A stretch of DNA of 63,728 bases from NCBI GenBank assembly GCA_037384645.1, contig JARRNT010000014.1:1-63728 (forward strand), given 5' to 3'. The notes under the pieces are model-generated. The model worked only from the letters and a program-made list of their open reading frames with translations. It was not told the DNA's origin and did not search any database. The position numbers and the translations under genes were made by a program. This document shows positions 59,907 through 63,728 of the stretch, piece by piece (position 1 is the first letter of the stretch; each line of letters starts with the position of its first letter). Source of the DNA: RI-92 sp037384645. Its GTDB lineage: Bacteria > Pseudomonadota > Gammaproteobacteria > UBA6429 > Thiohalophilaceae.

Positions 59907-62258
59907 GTGCGCAAGACCCGTAAACGTAAAACCAAATCGGCCCCCGCCAAACGCCCCGTCAAACGCAAAGCCAAATCCCAATCCGGCCCAAGGGCTCTAC
60001 GCTGGTGGCACGTGTTGCTTGGCCTGCTCGTGGTCTTTACCGGCTACTGTGTCTATCTGGACTATGTCGTCCGCGATCAATTTGAGGCAAAGCGTTGGGC
60101 CCTGCCGGCCCAGGTGTATGCCAGTCCGCTGGAATTGTACGCGGGCCTGGCAATGCGACCGGATGATCTGCAGCGAGAAATGAAAATGCTGCACTATCAG
60201 CATACCGCTTCGCCGGCTACACCGGGTAGCTTTCAGCGCGACGGGAATCAATACGATATTGTGACACGTGCCTTCACTTTCTGGGACAGTCGTGAACCCT
60301 CTCGTCATATTTTCGTCAGGTTTGATGGCGATAAGGTGACATCTATACGTAATAGCGAAAATCAGGATGTTTCCCTGGTTCGCTTCGACCCAGTACACAT
60401 TGGCGGTATTTACCCCGCACGTAAAGAAGACCGCATCCTGGTCCAACTTAAGGACGTGCCGACAGCTCTGCCCAAGGTACTGATTGGCGTAGAGGACAGA
60501 AAATTTTATAGCCATCACGGCGTTGACCCACGTGCGATGGTGCGGGCATTGCTGGCTGATATACGTGCGGGGGCTACCGTGCAGGGTGGCAGCACCCTGA
60601 CGCAACAACTGGTAAAAAATTTCTTCCTGAGTAACAAGCGTACACTCTGGCGTAAATTCAATGAAGTCATCATGGCTGTGTTGCTGGAAATGCATTACAG
60701 CAAGCATGAGATTCTCGAATCTTATATAAATGAAGTTTACCTGGGGCAGGATGGGGCGCTTGCAATCCACGGATTTGGGCTGGCCAGTAAGTTTTATTTC
60801 AATAAACCGATCTCAGAACTGAACCTCAACCAGATTTGCACGTTGGTCGCGATGATCCGCGGGCCTTCTTATTATAATCCTGTCAAACACATGCCACGTC
60901 TGCTGGCGCGTCGTAACCGTATTCTGGATATGCTGGTATCGCAGAATATTATCAATCAGCATAAGGCGAACAGTGTAAAAAGTCAGCCGATACGCGTTGT
61001 GCCGGTACGTCACGTGGCAACCTCAAGCCATCCTGCGTTTATGGAGCTGGTGCACGGTCAGTTGCTGAAATACTATCAGCACAAGGATCTGACAACGGAA
61101 GGACTCAGGATATTTACCACGCTGAACCCCCTTATCCAGCGTGACATGGAGAAGTCAGTGCGTTTGCGCACCGCACAGCTGGATAGGGCGCGTCACCTAC
61201 ATGGCAAATTACAGGCCGCTGCCATCGTTGCAAGTGTGACCAGTGGCGAAATCAAGGCCTTGGTCGGCGGCGCAGATCCCCTGTTTGCCGGTTATAACCG
61301 TGCACTCGATGCCTCGCGCCAGATCGGTTCGCTTATCAAGCCCGTTATTTATCTGAGTGCACTGGAGCAAAAAGACAAATATAACTGGCTAACACCAATC
61401 GACGACAGTCGAATTACACTCAAGGGCCGCGGTAACAGCGTCTGGTCGCCAAGAAATTATGATCGCGAATCGCATGGGGTGGTACCGCTGGTGACTGCGC
61501 TCAGTCACTCCTACAATCAGGCCACGGTGCGCCTTGGTATGCAGGTTGGTTTTCCAGCAATCAATGATACCCTGCATCGACTGGGTATTCAGCGTGACAT
61601 CCCGGCCTACCCGGCGATGTTACTGGGTTCTTCGGTGATGACGCCGATGGAGGTATTGCAGATGTACCAGACCATGGCTGCCGATGGTTTTCGCAGTCCC
61701 TTGCGGGCGATTCGCGAAGTCCTGGGCCCGGATGGTCAGCCACTGCGCCATTACCCCATCCAGGTACAGCAGGCATTTAATTCCAACCTGATCCAGGTGC
61801 TCGACAGTGGTCTGGTGCAGGTCGTTGAACAGGGCACAGCCCACTCATTGCGCCAACGACTGGCGCCCGGTGTTGAAGTTGCCGGCAAGACCGGCACGAC
61901 AGATGATACCCGGGATAGCTGGTTTGCCGGGTTTGATGCCTCGCACGTGGCTGTGGTCTGGATGGGAACCGACGACAATGCGCCGACTGGTCTCACTGGA
62001 AGCAGTGGTGCCTTGTTGTTGTGGGGTGATATCTTTACCCGAATGCTGCCAAAATCATTGTCTTTTGAAAGTTCCGAAGGTCTTGAAGTACACTGGGTAG
62101 ATCTGAAGTCGCGGTCACTGACCGATGCGCAATGTCCGGGGGCGGTACAGCTGGCGTTCTTACCGGGGGCTGCGCCGACTGAGACCATTAATTGCTCAAC
62201 CGGTATCCGTAGCAGGATAAACAATACGGTAAACTGGTTTAAAAGGTTATTTCGATAA
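59907..62258 (+). CDS. mrcB: Penicillin-binding protein 1B (bifunctional)
   Basis: This class A PBP both polymerises glycan strands and cross-links peptides. It has a basic cytoplasmic tail (residues 1-30), one membrane helix (WWHVLLGLLVVFTGYCVYL) and a UB2H-like region. The GT51 domain has GVEDRKFYSHHGVDPRA and QGGSTLTQQLVKNFFLS. The transpeptidase domain has Ser in GSLIKPVIYLSAL, SYN in LSHSYNQATV and KTGTTDDTRDSWFAGF. Start is GTG with AGGTGA six bases upstream. The 783-residue length is as expected. The stop and the next start share TAATG. Confidence 0.97.
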   Translation: MRKTRKRKTKSAPAKRPVKRKAKSQSGPRALRWWHVLLGLLVVFTGYCVYLDYVVRDQFEAKRWALPAQVYASPLELYAGLAMRPDDLQREMKMLHYQHTASPATPGSFQRDGNQYDIVTRAFTFWDSREPSRHIFVRFDGDKVTSIRNSENQDVSLVRFDPVHIGGIYPARKEDRILVQLKDVPTALPKVLIGVEDRKFYSHHGVDPRAMVRALLADIRAGATVQGGSTLTQQLVKNFFLSNKRTLWRKFNEVIMAVLLEMHYSKHEILESYINEVYLGQDGALAIHGFGLASKFYFNKPISELNLNQICTLVAMIRGPSYYNPVKHMPRLLARRNRILDMLVSQNIINQHKANSVKSQPIRVVPVRHVATSSHPAFMELVHGQLLKYYQHKDLTTEGLRIFTTLNPLIQRDMEKSVRLRTAQLDRARHLHGKLQAAAIVASVTSGEIKALVGGADPLFAGYNRALDASRQIGSLIKPVIYLSALEQKDKYNWLTPIDDSRITLKGRGNSVWSPRNYDRESHGVVPLVTALSHSYNQATVRLGMQVGFPAINDTLHRLGIQRDIPAYPAMLLGSSVMTPMEVLQMYQTMAADGFRSPLRAIREVLGPDGQPLRHYPIQVQQAFNSNLIQVLDSGLVQVVEQGTAHSLRQRLAPGVEVAGKTGTTDDTRDSWFAGFDASHVAVVWMGTDDNAPTGLTGSSGALLLWGDIFTRMLPKSLSFESSEGLEVHWVDLKSRSLTDAQCPGAVQLAFLPGAAPTETINCSTGIRSRINNTVNWFKRLFR

Positions 62259-62716
62259 TGTCAAAAGCGCGCCTGCTTGTGTTGTTGCTGTGTAGCCTGT
62301 TACCCGTTGCCTGTACGACAACGCGTCCGCCTGCACTAGAAGTTCCTCATGAGTCGGCAAACAAGCTGATTTATCCGTCAGCCAAAACCTCGCCAGCGGT
62401 CGTGGACCTTCTGAACAAGGCGCGCGAGGCTACGCAACACGGCCAGTTACAGCGCGCAGAAGTCCTGCTGGAACGCACGGTGCGAATCGAGCCTCGTAAC
62501 CCAAGTTTGTGGAATTACCTGGCAAAGCTGCGCCTGCACCAGGGCCGATTTCATCAGGCGATGGGGCTGGCAGCAAAATCCAATGCCCTTGCCGGTAGCG
62601 ATAAGAAATTAAAAGCGGATAATTGGCGTATAATTGCTCATGCACGCTATCAACAGGGCGACATGGCCGGTGCCAGGGAGGCTCAGCGCAAGGCAGATGC
62701 ACTGTGGAAGCCCTGA
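62258..62716 (+). CDS. TPR lipoprotein, probable PBP1B activator (LpoP-like)
   Basis: The 152-residue protein has a signal peptide with lipobox LLPVAC, a short Pro/Ser linker and two or three TPR-like helix pairs (HGQLQRAEVLLERTVRIEPR; PSLWNYLAKLRLHQGRFHQA; ARYQQGDMAGAREAQRKAD). In Pseudomonas the outer-membrane TPR lipoprotein LpoP is encoded directly after the PBP1B gene and activates it. The same arrangement and the TAATG coupling here support that role. It is not related in sequence to E. coli LpoB. Confidence 0.8.
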   Translation: MSKARLLVLLLCSLLPVACTTTRPPALEVPHESANKLIYPSAKTSPAVVDLLNKAREATQHGQLQRAEVLLERTVRIEPRNPSLWNYLAKLRLHQGRFHQAMGLAAKSNALAGSDKKLKADNWRIIAHARYQQGDMAGAREAQRKADALWKP

Positions 62717-62764
62717 TTCGCTGAAGAGATATCATGGCCGTCATCTATATATGAACTCTGATTA

Positions 62765-63728
62765 ATGCTGGATAACGTCTCGGAAATTCTTGGTCCGGAG
62801 GGGCCGATTGCCCGCCACCTCGAGGCGTTTTCCGTGCGTACACAACAGCAAAACATGGCGCAATCGATCGCCGATGCCATTGCAGTGCCGCACGATTTAA
62901 TTGTTGAGGCGGGCACTGGCACGGGTAAAACCTTCGCTTACCTGGTGCCAGCCATCTGCTCGGGACGCAAGGTCATCATTTCCACGGGCACGAAAAATCT
63001 GCAGGACCAGTTGTTTCATCGCGACATTCCACTTATCCGACGGGCGCTGAACATTCCTGTCAGTGTGGCCCTGCTCAAAGGTCGGGCTAATTATGTTTGT
63101 CTGGATCGGTTGCGCAAGACCCAGGAACTGGCGCATCAGCAAGAACCCCAGCTGATACCGAAGTTGCAGCAATTAGAGGAATTTACCAGGCATACTACAC
63201 GCGGTGATATTGCAGAAAGCGATGCCTTTGCCGAGGGCGATCCGGTGTGGTTTCGGGTGACATCCACGGCAGATAATTGCCTGGGAGCCGAGTGTCGTGA
63301 TTACCAGGACTGTTTCGTCATGCAGGCCCGACGCGAAGCCCAGGCTGCCGAACTGGTCGTGATTAATCATCACCTGTTGCTGTCGGACATGGCCCTGTCG
63401 GAAGAAGGCTTCGGTGAGATCCTGCCTGCTGCAGACGTGTTCATCGTCGACGAGGCGCATCAATTGGCAGAAGTGGCGGCGCAGTTTTTTGGCACGGGCA
63501 TCAGCAGCCAGCAATTTGTGGATCTGGCCGCCGATGTGCAGAGTGCATACCTGCAGGATATCAACGAAAGCCGTGACGTTGAACTCGTATGCCAGCAGAT
63601 CAGCAAGGCCGCCCGTGATTTGCGCCTGGTGTTTGGGCAGGCGCTGCGACGTGGCCCTTGGCATGAAATTCAGAATAATCGAAATGTGCAGCTCAGTATC
63701 GAACGTTTGCTTGAACTAAATAGTGAAC
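62765..63728 (+). CDS. yoaA: DinG/YoaA-family ATP-dependent helicase (5' part, runs off the window)
   Basis: 321 codons of an XPD-type superfamily 2 helicase are present. Walker A is LIVEAGTGTGKTFAYLVPA, followed by VIISTGTKNLQDQLFHRD. The four Fe-S cluster cysteines are in ANYVCLDRL and DNCLGAECRDYQDCF, and the Walker B box is VFIVDEAHQLAE. The sequence is closest to YoaA (NHHLLLSDMALSEEGFGE), which works with polymerase III chi in DNA damage tolerance. The ATG at 62765 has no strong ribosome site. The frame is open to the last base. Confidence 0.94.
   Translation, partial: MLDNVSEILGPEGPIARHLEAFSVRTQQQNMAQSIADAIAVPHDLIVEAGTGTGKTFAYLVPAICSGRKVIISTGTKNLQDQLFHRDIPLIRRALNIPVSVALLKGRANYVCLDRLRKTQELAHQQEPQLIPKLQQLEEFTRHTTRGDIAESDAFAEGDPVWFRVTSTADNCLGAECRDYQDCFVMQARREAQAAELVVINHHLLLSDMALSEEGFGEILPAADVFIVDEAHQLAEVAAQFFGTGISSQQFVDLAADVQSAYLQDINESRDVELVCQQISKAARDLRLVFGQALRRGPWHEIQNNRNVQLSIERLLELNSE

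Noticed and set aside
59702..59974. A 90-codon minus-strand ORF overlapping the mrcB start
   Set aside because: It overlaps the well-supported mrcB start and its ribosome site on the other strand, and has no known motif.

Overview
The window reads as chromosomal DNA of a sulfur-oxidising gammaproteobacterium that is probably lithoautotrophic and salt-tolerant. The mltD / methyltransferase / rnhA / dnaQ order, the adjacent GluRS and GlnRS genes, PBP1B and YoaA are gammaproteobacterial. The aprMBA operon (dissimilatory adenylylsulfate reductase with the AprM anchor) marks dissimilatory sulfur oxidation. NhaD and the sucrose and trehalose genes suggest osmotic and ionic stress. No species is claimed.

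Layout. 1-5.1 kb: mltD (frameshifted before its last LysM repeat), a methyltransferase, rnhA, dnaQ and nhaD. 5.1-14.7 kb: a carbohydrate module with an HPt protein and a GH100 neutral invertase, sucrose-phosphate synthase, sucrose-phosphate phosphatase, then pgl-glk facing gnd-zwf. Together these could make sucrose, split it and pass glucose through the oxidative pentose phosphate pathway. 14.8-18.8 kb: an acyltransferase gene that seems to have lost its catalytic segment, opposite a cytochrome P450 / fatty acyl-AMP ligase-ACP pair. 19-25.5 kb: a P-type cation ATPase, gltX, glnS, tRNA-Ala and tRNA-Glu.

25.4-29.3 kb is a decayed genomic island. It starts in the 3' part of tRNA-Glu and ends at a degenerate copy of that tRNA end. 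It holds a serine recombinase without its catalytic domain, a membrane protein, NsrR, and a CBS / truncated HPP gene pair preceded by two NsrR-like operators. 30.1-37.4 kb: aprMBA with a strong terminator, then small genes (unknown, SlyD-like, HIT, a 53-residue protein) and three accessory genes, one Imm11-like.

37.8-48 kb is a glycogen/trehalose block: glgX, glgC and an operon DUF5752-treT-treZ-treY, giving both the TreXYZ-type and TreT routes. 48.4-52 kb: a tandem fused glutaminase whose first half has lost active-site residues, convergent with asnB. 52.8-58.6 kb: a tight operon coding for a small unknown protein, a HEAT-repeat Ser/Thr kinase, two PilT-type ATPases and an FHA protein. This is the most unusual candidate system here. 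58.7-63.7 kb: an NlpC/P60 lipoprotein, PBP1B with a TPR lipoprotein partner, and the start of yoaA.

All calls come from reading sequence and translations; no database search was run.
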